From contig JAFZMQ010000027.1 of the NCBI GenBank assembly GCA_017551095.1, positions 1 through 39,413 of the forward strand: DNA of 39,413 nucleotides, read 5' to 3'. The position numbers and the translations under genes are program-made. Origin of the DNA: Clostridia bacterium (lineage in GTDB: Bacteria > Bacillota > Clostridia > UBA1381). Positions 7,137 through 16,327 of the stretch are shown here, piece by piece. Position 1 is the stretch's first letter, and every line of letters begins with the position of its first letter. Below the pieces are notes generated by a model. That model was not told where the DNA came from. It saw only the letters and a program-made list of their open reading frames with translations, and did no database searches.

Positions 7137-9770
7137 ATGGAAAAATACGGAGTAAATGAGATAAGAGAAAAGTTTTTGAGCTTTTTTGAGTCAAAAGGCT
7201 GTTTGAGATTAGGCAGTTTTTCGCTTGTGCCGAAAAATGACGCAAGTCTTTTGCTTATAAATTCAGGTATGGCACCTATGAAAAAGTGGTTTACGGGAGC
7301 GGAAGTGCCGCCCAAAAAGCGTGTAACCACTTGTCAGAAGTGTATAAGAACGCCCGATATTGAGTGCGTCGGCAAAACGGCACGGCACGGCACATTTTTT
7401 GAGATGCTCGGCAACTTCTCCTTTGGCGACTATTTCAAAAGAGAAGCAATAAGCTGGGGCTGGGAATTTTTGACGGAGGTTATGGGTATCCCGAAAGATA
7501 AACTTTGGATAACTGTTTATGAAGAAGACGACGAGGCAAGGGACATCTGGATAAATGAAATTGGCGTTGCTCCGGAGCGTGTCGTAAAGATGGGGAAAAA
7601 GGACAACTTCTGGGAGCACGGCACAGGTCCTTGCGGACCTTGCTCGGAAATCCATGTTGACAGAGGCGAGGAATATAGCTGCGGTCCTGACTGTAAGTTG
7701 GGTTGTGACTGCGACAGGTTTATGGAGGTCTGGAATCTCGTATTCACGCAATTTGACAAGGACGAGGACGGAAACTATAACCGCCTTTCACACCCGAACA
7801 TTGATACGGGTATGGGACTTGAACGGTTGGCTGCAATTATGCAGGGCGTTGATAATCTTTTTGAGGTTGACACCGTAAGAAATATAATGAACCATATTTC
7901 AAAAATTGCAGGTGTGACCTATAAAAATGATGCAAAAACTGACGTTTCACTAAGGGTAATTACCGACCATATAAGAAGTACCGTTATGATGGTTTCGGAT
8001 GGCGTTATCCCTTCAAATGAGGGCAGAGGCTATGTTTTAAGGCGTCTTTTAAGACGTGCAGCACGTCACGGAAAGCTTTTGGGAATAAAGAGAGAATTTT
8101 TGTACGAGGTTGCCGATACTGTTATTGACGAATCCAAACAGGGATATCCCGAACTTGCGGAAAAGCGTGAATATATCAAAAAAATAATCCGCATTGAAGA
8201 GGAAAGATTTGCAAAAACGATTGAGGGCGGTCTTGCGATTTTAAACGAGTATATAAAAGAATTAAAAGACAGCAAAGCCTCGATTTTATCAGGCGAAAAA
8301 GCATTTAAACTCAATGACACATACGGTTTTCCGATAGATTTAACGGTGGAAATCTGCTCTGAGGCAGGAGTCACCGTTGATTTGGAGGGCTACCAAAAAG
8401 AGCTTTCGGTGCAGAAAGAAACAGCAAGAAATGCAAGAAAAGACGGTTCGAGCTGGGAGGATAACGGAAGTTTCGTATTTGAAAATGCGTCTGCTACCGA
8501 ATTTTTGGGCTATGATAGTCTGGAAATACCGGCAAAAATTGCAGGTCTTGCCGCAGAGGGCGAAGTATGTGCCGAAATCCGCGAGGGCGAAACGGGCATA
8601 ATCGTAACCGACAAAACGCCGTTTTATGCGGAAATGGGCGGTCAGGCAGGAGATATAGGCTATATCACAAAAGACGGCGGAAAAGCAAAAGTAACCGACA
8701 CGAAAAAGAACGGAAACGGCATATATATGCATATTGTAGCGGTGGAAAAGGGCAGTTTTTCGTTGGGCGATACCGTGACTCTTTCGGTCTGCGAGGAAAA
8801 CAGAATGGCGGTCTGCCGGAATCACAGTGCGACACACCTTTTGCATAAGGCGTTAAAAGAAGTTTTAGGCGGACATGTTGCACAGGCAGGTTCCGAGGTG
8901 AACGCAAAGCATCTGCGTTTCGACTTCTCGCATTTTGAGGCTATGACAAAAGAGGAACTCCAAGAAACCGAACAAAAGGTAAATGAGGCAGTCTTAAAGG
9001 CTATGCCGATAACGGTAAGAGAGCTTCCTATCGAAGAGGCGAAAAAGCTGGGGGCTGAGGCACAGTTTGGCGAAAAATACGGTGATATTGTGCGTGTTGT
9101 TTCTATGGGCGATTATTCGGTAGAATTTTGCGGCGGAACACATCTTAAAAATACGGCAAATGTTGGGCTTTTCAAGCTGATTTCCGAAGGCGGAGTTGCG
9201 GCAGGAACGAGAAGAATCGAGGCAGTAACCGGCATGGGCGTTATGGAATACATCAAAAACAAAGATGCCCTTATCGAAAAAACGGCGTCGTCATTAAAAG
9301 CAAATAATCCGCTGGAAATTGACAAAAAAGCGGAACAGGTTATGGCAGAAACCAAGGAAATAAAGCGTCAGTTAGAGGCATTAACCGCAAAAATGGCAGG
9401 GTCTAAAATTGACGAGGTTTTGAAAAACAAGACCGAAATAAAGGGCGTAACCCTTGTTTGCGGACGGGTTGACGGATTATCTGCAAACGATTTGCGGACA
9501 TTAAGTGATGACATAAAGGCAAAAATGCCGATAGTAGCAGTAGTTCTTGCGGCAAATACCGACGGCAGAATAACCTTTTTGGCAACGGCGTCAAAGGACG
9601 CGGTCGGAAAGGGCGTTCATTCGGGCATGATAATAAAGGAGATAACAGCATTAGCAGGTGGCAGCGGCGGCGGAAAGCCGGATATGGCACAAGGCGGCGG
9701 AAAACTTGCCGACAAGATTGACGAGGCACTCAAAAAGGCGGAAGAGATTGTGTCCAACCAGATAGGCTGA
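7137..9770 (+). CDS. alaS: alanyl-tRNA synthetase
   Basis: 877 aa, the normal full length. Charges tRNA-Ala. The class II catalytic core is N-terminal (NSGMAPMKKWFTG, RHGTFFEMLGNFSFGDYFK), with the Firmicutes-type Cys-rich insert CGPDCKLGCDCDRFMEVWNL near residue 185. The editing domain has NHSATHLLH (near 561) and EFCGGTHL (near 662), the zinc-binding residues that clear mischarged Ser or Gly. The C-terminal DHHA1/C-Ala domain has the Gly-rich GGSGGGKPDMAQGGG near 840. The ribosome-binding site is GGAAGG. It heads the truB-ribF run, with truB starting one base after its stop. Confidence 0.98.
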   Translation: MEKYGVNEIREKFLSFFESKGCLRLGSFSLVPKNDASLLLINSGMAPMKKWFTGAEVPPKKRVTTCQKCIRTPDIECVGKTARHGTFFEMLGNFSFGDYFKREAISWGWEFLTEVMGIPKDKLWITVYEEDDEARDIWINEIGVAPERVVKMGKKDNFWEHGTGPCGPCSEIHVDRGEEYSCGPDCKLGCDCDRFMEVWNLVFTQFDKDEDGNYNRLSHPNIDTGMGLERLAAIMQGVDNLFEVDTVRNIMNHISKIAGVTYKNDAKTDVSLRVITDHIRSTVMMVSDGVIPSNEGRGYVLRRLLRRAARHGKLLGIKREFLYEVADTVIDESKQGYPELAEKREYIKKIIRIEEERFAKTIEGGLAILNEYIKELKDSKASILSGEKAFKLNDTYGFPIDLTVEICSEAGVTVDLEGYQKELSVQKETARNARKDGSSWEDNGSFVFENASATEFLGYDSLEIPAKIAGLAAEGEVCAEIREGETGIIVTDKTPFYAEMGGQAGDIGYITKDGGKAKVTDTKKNGNGIYMHIVAVEKGSFSLGDTVTLSVCEENRMAVCRNHSATHLLHKALKEVLGGHVAQAGSEVNAKHLRFDFSHFEAMTKEELQETEQKVNEAVLKAMPITVRELPIEEAKKLGAEAQFGEKYGDIVRVVSMGDYSVEFCGGTHLKNTANVGLFKLISEGGVAAGTRRIEAVTGMGVMEYIKNKDALIEKTASSLKANNPLEIDKKAEQVMAETKEIKRQLEALTAKMAGSKIDEVLKNKTEIKGVTLVCGRVDGLSANDLRTLSDDIKAKMPIVAVVLAANTDGRITFLATASKDAVGKGVHSGMIIKEITALAGGSGGGKPDMAQGGGKLADKIDEALKKAEEIVSNQIG

Positions 9771-9771
9771 G

Positions 9772-10650
9772 ATGAACGGAATAATTGTAATAGACAAACC
9801 GCCCCAAAAGACCTCGCACGATATGGTGTATTTTGTGCGAAAATTGACAGGCATAAAAAAGGTGGGGCATACGGGAACGCTGGACCCTGACGCAACGGGT
9901 GTACTGCCCATATGCATAGGCAGGGCGACAAAAGCGGCGGATATGCTGACGGTTTCGGATAAGGAATATGAAACCGAGCTTGTTTTGGGGAAAACAACAG
10001 ACACGCAGGACGCGTCGGGGAAGATTCTAACAGAGCAGACAGTAAATGTTACAGAAGAAGAAGTTTTAGATGCAGTAGCACAATTCATAGGCGAAATTAC
10101 TCAGATTCCGCCTATGTTTTCTGCCATAAAAAAGGACGGAAAAAAACTGTACGAGTTGGCAAGGCAGGGAATAACCGTTGAGCGAACGCCAAGAAAGGTG
10201 ACCATTTACGGCATTGGTGTAACAAAAACAGATTTAGAAAATAATACCGTAAATCTGACAGTCAGTTGTTCAAAAGGCACATATATCCGTACGCTTTGCG
10301 AGGATATAGGGAAAAAGCTTGGCGTAGGTGCGTATATGAACACGCTGAGACGCACAAAAAGTGCCGGATTTGACTTGGAGCAAAGCTATACAGTAGACGA
10401 GCTCATAAAATTGAAAGAGGAAAATATGCTAAAAAAGGCGGTTTTGCCTCTTGACAGCATTTTTTCGGAATATGACAAAATAAAATTGCCAGGGATTCTT
10501 GCCAAAAAGGTGAAAAACGGCGTCAAAATCGGCTATAAAGATGCAGAAAATGGCAAAAATTACCGTATTTATGATGAAAACGGAGCATTTTTGTGCATAT
10601 CCGAATGTAAAAACGGAGAATTGGTATTAAAAAAAGCCTTTTGGTCTTAA
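9772..10650 (+). CDS. truB: tRNA pseudouridine-55 synthase
   Basis: 292 aa, standard TruB size. Converts U55 in the T-loop of tRNAs to pseudouridine. The catalytic Asp is D38 in HTGTLDPDATGVLP; other family blocks are IPPMFSAIKKDGKKLYELAR and SCSKGTYIRTLCEDIG. A short PUA-like tail follows from ~residue 235. Its ATG is one base after the alaS stop, so expression probably relies on coupling. Followed by ribF, a conserved truB-ribF pairing in Firmicutes. Confidence 0.97.
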   Translation: MNGIIVIDKPPQKTSHDMVYFVRKLTGIKKVGHTGTLDPDATGVLPICIGRATKAADMLTVSDKEYETELVLGKTTDTQDASGKILTEQTVNVTEEEVLDAVAQFIGEITQIPPMFSAIKKDGKKLYELARQGITVERTPRKVTIYGIGVTKTDLENNTVNLTVSCSKGTYIRTLCEDIGKKLGVGAYMNTLRRTKSAGFDLEQSYTVDELIKLKEENMLKKAVLPLDSIFSEYDKIKLPGILAKKVKNGVKIGYKDAENGKNYRIYDENGAFLCISECKNGELVLKKAFWS

Positions 10651-10680
10651 CGCTGTGAAAGGAGTAAATAAATCTAAATA

Positions 10681-11535
10681 ATGGAAGTTTATGAATTTTT
10701 CGGCACGGCGGAGGGCACGGCAATATGTCTCGGCGATTTTGACGGAGTGCATACGGGGCACAGGCAGGTGCTTTTGGAAGCGTCAAAAACGGGAGATTGG
10801 GGAGTTTTGCTGTTTACGCATAATTCCAAAGGCGAAAAGGAAATTTTGACGCTTTTGGAAAAACTTGCGGTTTTAAAAAAACTTGGTGCAAAATATGCGG
10901 TTTCGGCTGATTTTAAGGAAGAATTAAAGGAAAAATCGCCCGAGGAATTTGTGCAGATTTTAAAAGAATTAAAAGTTAAAAGTGTAGCAGTAGGCTATGA
11001 TTACCGGTTCGGGAAAAACGCGGTGGGTGATATACCGCTTTTAAAAAGCCTTTGCAGCGAATACGGAATGGAAGTCGTAACGGCAGAGGCAAAGACATTT
11101 GGCGGTGAGCCTGTCAAAAGTACAAAAATTCGAGAGCTTATAAAAAGCGGCGATATAAAAAAAGCGAATATTCTTTTGGGAAGTCCTTACATGATTTCGG
11201 GAAAAGTGTGCAAAGGACTTGGAAACGGCACAGATATGGGAATCCCTACGGCGAATATTGAAGCCCAAAAGGATAAACTTTTACCAAAAGATGGGGTGTA
11301 TAGCGGAAGCGTTGGCGGTAAAAAAGCCGTCATAAATGTTGGCAAAAACCCGACTTTCTCGGCAGAAAAACGCACTGTTGAAGTGCATATTATTGGTGAA
11401 AAAGAGGATTTGTACGGCAAAAGTCTGACGGTGGAGTTTTTGGACAGAATAAGAGATGAGATAAAGTTTAGGGACAAAAATGACCTTATTTTGCAGATAA
11501 AAAAGGATATCAAGAGCGTAAAGGAGGAGTTTTAA
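10681..11535 (+). CDS. ribF: bifunctional riboflavin kinase/FAD synthetase
   Basis: 284 aa, slightly short for the family (~310). It makes FMN and then FAD from riboflavin. The N-terminal FAD synthetase domain has the nucleotidyltransferase motif GDFDGVHTGH (residues ~18-27), VGYDYRFGKNAVGD and STKIRELIKSGD. The C-terminal kinase domain has GNGTDMGIPTANI, DGVYSG and VEFLDRIRDEIKF. The only good SD, AAAGGAG at 10658-10664, is 16 nt from the ATG, unusually far; a stop codon two codons upstream rules out a longer reading frame. Its own 3' end provides the SD for the next gene. Confidence 0.95.
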   Translation: MEVYEFFGTAEGTAICLGDFDGVHTGHRQVLLEASKTGDWGVLLFTHNSKGEKEILTLLEKLAVLKKLGAKYAVSADFKEELKEKSPEEFVQILKELKVKSVAVGYDYRFGKNAVGDIPLLKSLCSEYGMEVVTAEAKTFGGEPVKSTKIRELIKSGDIKKANILLGSPYMISGKVCKGLGNGTDMGIPTANIEAQKDKLLPKDGVYSGSVGGKKAVINVGKNPTFSAEKRTVEVHIIGEKEDLYGKSLTVEFLDRIRDEIKFRDKNDLILQIKKDIKSVKEEF

Positions 11536-12240
11536 ATGGGAAGAACAATAACCGAAATGAGCTATGAAAGAGCTAAAAAAAATCTCGAAAAAAATGCGGA
11601 AAATATAAAAAAACTCGCTGAAAACGGGGTGCTTTTTATCAATCCCGACAGCTGTTATGTTGAAGAAAATGTAAAAATCGGCAAAGGCACGGTGGTTGAG
11701 CAGAATGTTATGCTTCAAGGGGACACAAAAATAGGCGAAAACTGTGTAATAGGCATGGGCAGTAAGCTGGTTGATACCGAAGTGGGTGACGGCAGCGATC
11801 TTTTGTCGGTTGTTGCAGTTTCTGCAAAGCTCGGCAAAAATGTTTTGGCAGGTCCGTTTTCCTATATACGCCCGAATACTGTAATTGCAGACAATGTAAA
11901 GGTCGGGGATTTTGTTGAGGTTAAAAATGCCGTAATTGACGAGGGCACAAAAATTGCACATCTTACATATGTCGGTGACAGCGATGTGGGCAAAAATGTC
12001 AATTTCGGCTGCGGAACGGTTACTGTTAATTATGACGGAAAGAAAAAGTATAGGTGCAAAATAGGCGACGACTGCTTTATCGGCTGTAATACAAATCTTG
12101 TCGCACCGGTTACGATAAAAGCAGGAGCATATACTGCGGCAGGTTCTACAATAACCGACGAAGTTCCTGAAAAGGCACTCGCAATAGCAAGAGCAAGACA
12201 GGTAAATAAAACGAATTGGAAGGATAAGAGGGATAACTAA
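11536..12240 (+). CDS. GlmU-like acetyltransferase lacking the uridylyltransferase domain
   Basis: 234 aa that align by eye only with the C-terminal half of GlmU, the glucosamine-1-phosphate N-acetyltransferase. It begins with the helical linker (SYERAKKNLEKNAENIKKLA) and continues as hexapeptide repeats (left-handed beta helix). Active-site blocks are visible: FSYIRPNTV, FVEVKNA, AHLTYVGD (catalytic His), VNYDG and LVAPV. The position of E. coli Ser405 appears to be Cys (FIGCNT). The normal ~230-aa N-terminal nucleotidyltransferase half is absent, and ribF ends directly before the ATG, so it is not a frameshift remnant in view. Its place before pth and mfd matches that of glmU in Bacillus. 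UDP-GlcNAc synthesis would need a separate uridylyltransferase. It starts with the SD AGGAGG inside ribF. Confidence 0.88.
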   Translation: MGRTITEMSYERAKKNLEKNAENIKKLAENGVLFINPDSCYVEENVKIGKGTVVEQNVMLQGDTKIGENCVIGMGSKLVDTEVGDGSDLLSVVAVSAKLGKNVLAGPFSYIRPNTVIADNVKVGDFVEVKNAVIDEGTKIAHLTYVGDSDVGKNVNFGCGTVTVNYDGKKKYRCKIGDDCFIGCNTNLVAPVTIKAGAYTAAGSTITDEVPEKALAIARARQVNKTNWKDKRDN

Positions 12241-12807
12241 ATGTACCTTATAGCAGGTCTTGGAAACCCCGGCAGAGAATATGAGATGACGCGGCATAAT
12301 ATCGGCTTTGAGGTAATAGATTATATTGCCGATAAGTATGGCGTCAAGGTAAAAAAACTCAAATTCAAGGGACTTTTTAATAAAACGGAAATCGGCGGAG
12401 AAGATGTGATACTGTTAAAGCCTCAGACCTATATGAACTTATCGGGCGAGAGCATACGCGACTTTTCGGCATTTTTCAAAATCCCGCCGGAAAAAATCAT
12501 AGTTATAAGTGATGATGTATATCTTGACGAGGGACGGATAAGAATAAGGAAAAACGGCTCGGCAGGAGGGCATAACGGACTTAAATCAATCATATATCAG
12601 CTGAATTCCGATAACTTTATCCGCATACGGATAGGCGTCGGAGAAAAGCAGGAGGAGGGGCAGGACCTTGCCGACTTTGTGCTGTCACGCTTTACAAAAT
12701 CGCAGATACCTATTTTTGAACAGGCGATAATAAATGCGTCGGACGCCGTTTCGGAGATAATAAAAAACGGCGTAGAAAGTGCGATGAATAAATTTAACGG
12801 CATTTAG
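12241..12807 (+). CDS. pth: peptidyl-tRNA hydrolase
   Basis: 188 aa, the usual size. Releases tRNA from peptidyl-tRNAs dropped by ribosomes. Conserved features: GLGNPGREYEMTRHNIGFEV with the catalytic His in TRHNIG, KPQTYMNLSGES, and GSAGGHNGLKSI. It starts at the base after the preceding stop with AAGAGGG upstream. The pth-mfd order is conserved across Firmicutes. Confidence 0.97.
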   Translation: MYLIAGLGNPGREYEMTRHNIGFEVIDYIADKYGVKVKKLKFKGLFNKTEIGGEDVILLKPQTYMNLSGESIRDFSAFFKIPPEKIIVISDDVYLDEGRIRIRKNGSAGGHNGLKSIIYQLNSDNFIRIRIGVGEKQEEGQDLADFVLSRFTKSQIPIFEQAIINASDAVSEIIKNGVESAMNKFNGI

Positions 12808-12830
12808 GCTTTTATGTGCAGGTGAAGAAA

Positions 12831-15800
12831 ATGAATTTCAAAAATCTGCTGTCGGAATATAAGGAATATTCCGACCTTTTGACCGCCTTAAAAAAAGGCG
12901 ACACGCCGATTTCGGTTTCAGGAATTGTGGACTCGGCGTGGGGACAGTTTATATATGAAACATCAGACGCAAAACGCACATTAGTACTTGCCCATAACGA
13001 CAGGGAGGCGGAACGCATAGCGGAAAATTTGCGTCTTTTTTGCGACCGGATTTTTCTTTTCCCCAAAAAAGAGTATGTGTTTTTTGATATTGACGCACAG
13101 GACAGAAACATAGAAAATGCTCGGCTTACGGCTCTTTACGAAATCTCAAAGGGCGGTATTTTAGTTGCGTCAATAGACAGTATTCTGACCTTTACCCTGC
13201 CGTATGAAAAGCTTGAAAAATACACGGTTACGCTGAAATTGGGCGACAGCTATGACAGAGACGAACTTATAGAAAAGCTTATAAAAATGGGATATAGCCG
13301 TGAAGAAGAGGTTTCAGGCAAAGGCCAGTTTGCCGTAAGGGGCGGCATTTTGGACATCTTTTCGCCACAGGCGGAAAGCCCTGTAAGAGTGGAATTTTTC
13401 GATATAGAAGTGGACTCTGTCCGTGAATTTGACATAGAAACCCAGCGTTCAACCGAAAACATAAAAGAGGCGGTAATTATCCCGTGCAGCGAACTTGCCG
13501 ACCTCGAAAAAGACGAATTATGCGACAAGCTTTCGGGAATCATCAAGAAACTAAACCGCAAAAAAAAGGACACGAAAGAGATTACAGAGCATATACAAAA
13601 TGATATTGATAGCATAAAAGGCGGAGTAATACCAAAATCGGTATGCAAATACTTGGGCGTTATTTTTGATGAAATACCGACCGTTTCAGACTATTTCGGA
13701 AAAGATGATATGATTATTTTAACCGAGCCGAAACGGGTTATGGAACAGGCAAGAGGTCTGGAATTTGATTTTTCGGAAACATTAAAGGATTTGACCGAAA
13801 AAAATCTTTACACAAAGGAAATGGGACGGCTTTGGGGCGACTATGGTGAGCTTTCAAAAGTCTTTGGGGAGCGGCGGTTAATATCCTTAAACACACTTTC
13901 GCACTCCTCTGTAAATTATACCTATAAGGCAATATTCAATTTTAATACAAAAACTACGGTATCGCTTCATGGCAGGGTGGAATATCTTTATGATGACCTC
14001 GAAAAAAGCAGGGGCACAGATAAGACAACAGTAATTTTAGCAGGAAGCAGGAGCCGCGGCGAAAATCTTGCCGGAACGCTTTCTGAAAAGGGCATAAACT
14101 GCCGATACATTGAGGGTGCTGCCGATTTTGAGAAGGGCGAAACGGTAATCATAAAGGGTGATTTATCAAAGGGCTTTGAATATCCCGACATAAACTTTAC
14201 GCTGATTTCGGAACAGGAGATTTTTGACGGATTTTCGAAAAGGAGCAAAAGAAAATCGGACAGCAAAAACCGCATAAAATCCTATACCGACATAAATGTG
14301 GGCGATTATGTGGTGCATAAAACGCACGGCATAGGCAGGTATATGGGGATTAAAAAAATCACGGTTTCGGGAGTCACAAAGGACTATCTGCATATTGCGT
14401 ACAGAGGGACGGACAGTCTCTATGTTCCTGCAACGGGACTTGAAATGCTCTATAAATATTCAGGTGCGTCGGACGCGGAGCTGCGACTTAACAAATTAGG
14501 CGGAGCGGAATGGGATAAAACAAAACAGCGTGTAAAAAAAGCGACGCGTGATATGGCAAAACAGCTTACCGAGCTTTACGCAAACAGAGAATATTCAAAA
14601 GGATATGCATTTTCGCCCGATACCGTATGGCAGAGGGAATTTGAGGACACATTTCCCTATCAGGAAACGGAGGACCAAATCCGCTCTATTGAGGAAGTAA
14701 AGCGGGATATGCAGAGCGACAAGCCTATGGAGAGGCTTCTTTGCGGTGATGTGGGATACGGCAAAACCGAGGTTGCAATCCGTGCAGCATTTAAGGCCGC
14801 AACCGATTCAAAACAGGTGGCATATCTTTGCCCTACTACAATTCTTGCCATGCAGCAATACGAAACCTTTGTTTCGCGAATGAAAGATTTTCCCATAAAA
14901 ATAGAGATGCTGTCACGGTTTCGCACGGCGTCGGAACAGGCTAAAATACTAAAAAAACTCAAATCCGGCGAAATAGATATAGTAATCGGCACACACAGAC
15001 TTCTGCAAAAGGATGTGGCGTTTAAGGATTTAGGGCTTCTTATTATCGACGAAGAACAGCGGTTCGGCGTGGCACATAAGGAGCAGTTAAAAGAGCTAAA
15101 AAAGAATGTTGATGTGCTTTCAATGAGTGCGACGCCGATACCGAGGACTTTGCACATGGCGATGGTTTCGGTGCGGGATATGAGTCTTTTGGAAACGCCG
15201 CCGGAAAACCGCTATCCCGTTACAACTTATGTTTTGGAATTTAACGACGAGGTTATTTTAAACGCCATAAAAAAGGAGCTTCAAAGGGGCGGACAGGTTT
15301 TTTACCTGTTCAACAGAGTAAAGGGCATTTACCGTGTTGCCGAGTGGCTGAAAACTCAGCTTCCCGATGCAAAAGTGGCGGTTGGTCACGGCAAGATGAA
15401 GGAAGACGAGTTAGAGGATATAATGTATGATATGGTGAACGGCAAAACCGACATTCTGGTTTGCACGACTATAATCGAAACGGGACTTGACATACCTAAC
15501 GCGAACACGATAATTGTAGAAAATGCCGACAGAATGGGGCTTTCACAGCTATATCAGCTCCGCGGCAGAGTGGGAAGGTCGGATAGGAACGCATATGCGT
15601 ATTTCACTTACAGGCGCGACGAGCTTTTAACCGAAACGGCGGAGCGGAGGCTGTCTGCAATAAAGGAATTTACCGAGTTCGGCTCAGGATTTAAAATCGC
15701 AATGCGTGATTTGGAAATACGGGGTGCAGGTGATATTTTAGGTGCGGAGCAGCACGGGCATATCGACTCTGTCGGCTATGATATGTACTGCAAAATTCTG

Positions 15801-16295
15801 GAAAACAGCATACGGGAAATGCAGGGACTTCCCGAAAAGCACGAAACAGAAACCGGCATAGACTTAAATATTGATGCATATATACCCGAGCGGTATATTA
15901 AAAGCACAAATATAAGAATAGACGCGTATAAGCGTATTGCGGTTATAGAAAATGATGATGACGCATCTGATGTGACAGACGAGCTTATCGACAGATTCGG
16001 CGAGATGCCAAAGGCGGTGCGTAATCTCATTGAAATTGCGATAATCAAGGCTTTGGCGAACAATATCGGCATAACCGAAATATCACAACAGGGTGCAAAT
16101 GTTCTGTTCAAATTTGAAAAGGACAGGATAGAGGACGGCTTTTTGGAGCTTATCATGGACAAATATTTCGACGAATGCACAATAAATCCCAAAAGACCGG
16201 TTATAACCTATCGTCAAAAAGAACCCCAAAAAATGCTTTCTAATATTAAGTTTTTATTACAACAGCTAAATGAATTGCATAGCACGGAAAAATGA
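12831..16295 (+). CDS. mfd: transcription-repair coupling factor
   Basis: 1154 aa. Mfd removes RNA polymerase stalled at lesions and recruits UvrA. Order: N-terminal UvrB-homology module (residues ~1-350; GKGQFAVRGGILDIFSPQAE), RNA-polymerase-interacting domain near 484-540 (INVGDYVVHKTHGIGRYMGI), SF2 translocase with Walker A GDVGYGKTE near 637 and DEEQ near 739, helicase motifs QLRGRVGRS, and the C-terminal TRCF domain. The ATG at 12831 is preferred because AGGTG is 6 nt upstream; an in-frame ATG at 12816 lacks an SD. A promoter for the next gene lies in its last codons. Confidence 0.97.
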   Translation: MNFKNLLSEYKEYSDLLTALKKGDTPISVSGIVDSAWGQFIYETSDAKRTLVLAHNDREAERIAENLRLFCDRIFLFPKKEYVFFDIDAQDRNIENARLTALYEISKGGILVASIDSILTFTLPYEKLEKYTVTLKLGDSYDRDELIEKLIKMGYSREEEVSGKGQFAVRGGILDIFSPQAESPVRVEFFDIEVDSVREFDIETQRSTENIKEAVIIPCSELADLEKDELCDKLSGIIKKLNRKKKDTKEITEHIQNDIDSIKGGVIPKSVCKYLGVIFDEIPTVSDYFGKDDMIILTEPKRVMEQARGLEFDFSETLKDLTEKNLYTKEMGRLWGDYGELSKVFGERRLISLNTLSHSSVNYTYKAIFNFNTKTTVSLHGRVEYLYDDLEKSRGTDKTTVILAGSRSRGENLAGTLSEKGINCRYIEGAADFEKGETVIIKGDLSKGFEYPDINFTLISEQEIFDGFSKRSKRKSDSKNRIKSYTDINVGDYVVHKTHGIGRYMGIKKITVSGVTKDYLHIAYRGTDSLYVPATGLEMLYKYSGASDAELRLNKLGGAEWDKTKQRVKKATRDMAKQLTELYANREYSKGYAFSPDTVWQREFEDTFPYQETEDQIRSIEEVKRDMQSDKPMERLLCGDVGYGKTEVAIRAAFKAATDSKQVAYLCPTTILAMQQYETFVSRMKDFPIKIEMLSRFRTASEQAKILKKLKSGEIDIVIGTHRLLQKDVAFKDLGLLIIDEEQRFGVAHKEQLKELKKNVDVLSMSATPIPRTLHMAMVSVRDMSLLETPPENRYPVTTYVLEFNDEVILNAIKKELQRGGQVFYLFNRVKGIYRVAEWLKTQLPDAKVAVGHGKMKEDELEDIMYDMVNGKTDILVCTTIIETGLDIPNANTIIVENADRMGLSQLYQLRGRVGRSDRNAYAYFTYRRDELLTETAERRLSAIKEFTEFGSGFKIAMRDLEIRGAGDILGAEQHGHIDSVGYDMYCKILENSIREMQGLPEKHETETGIDLNIDAYIPERYIKSTNIRIDAYKRIAVIENDDDASDVTDELIDRFGEMPKAVRNLIEIAIIKALANNIGITEISQQGANVLFKFEKDRIEDGFLELIMDKYFDECTINPKRPVITYRQKEPQKMLSNIKFLLQQLNELHSTEK

Positions 16296-16303
16296 GATAT
16301 AAT
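16275..16303 (+). promoter_or_regulatory. promoter of the parvulin lipoprotein gene
   Basis: TTGCAT (16275-16280), 17-nt spacer, TATAAT (16298-16303). It overlaps the mfd stop codon and gives the downstream gene its own start of transcription. Confidence 0.7.
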
Positions 16304-16327
16304 GTAGGCAGATAAGAGGTGGTCGTT

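Noticed and set aside
11281-12297. A 338-codon open frame antisense to ribF, the GlmU-like gene and pth
   Set aside because: The Cys/Tyr/Ile/Phe-rich translation is the shadow of the hexapeptide-repeat gene; there is no ribosome-binding site or promoter, and three convincing genes lie on the other strand.
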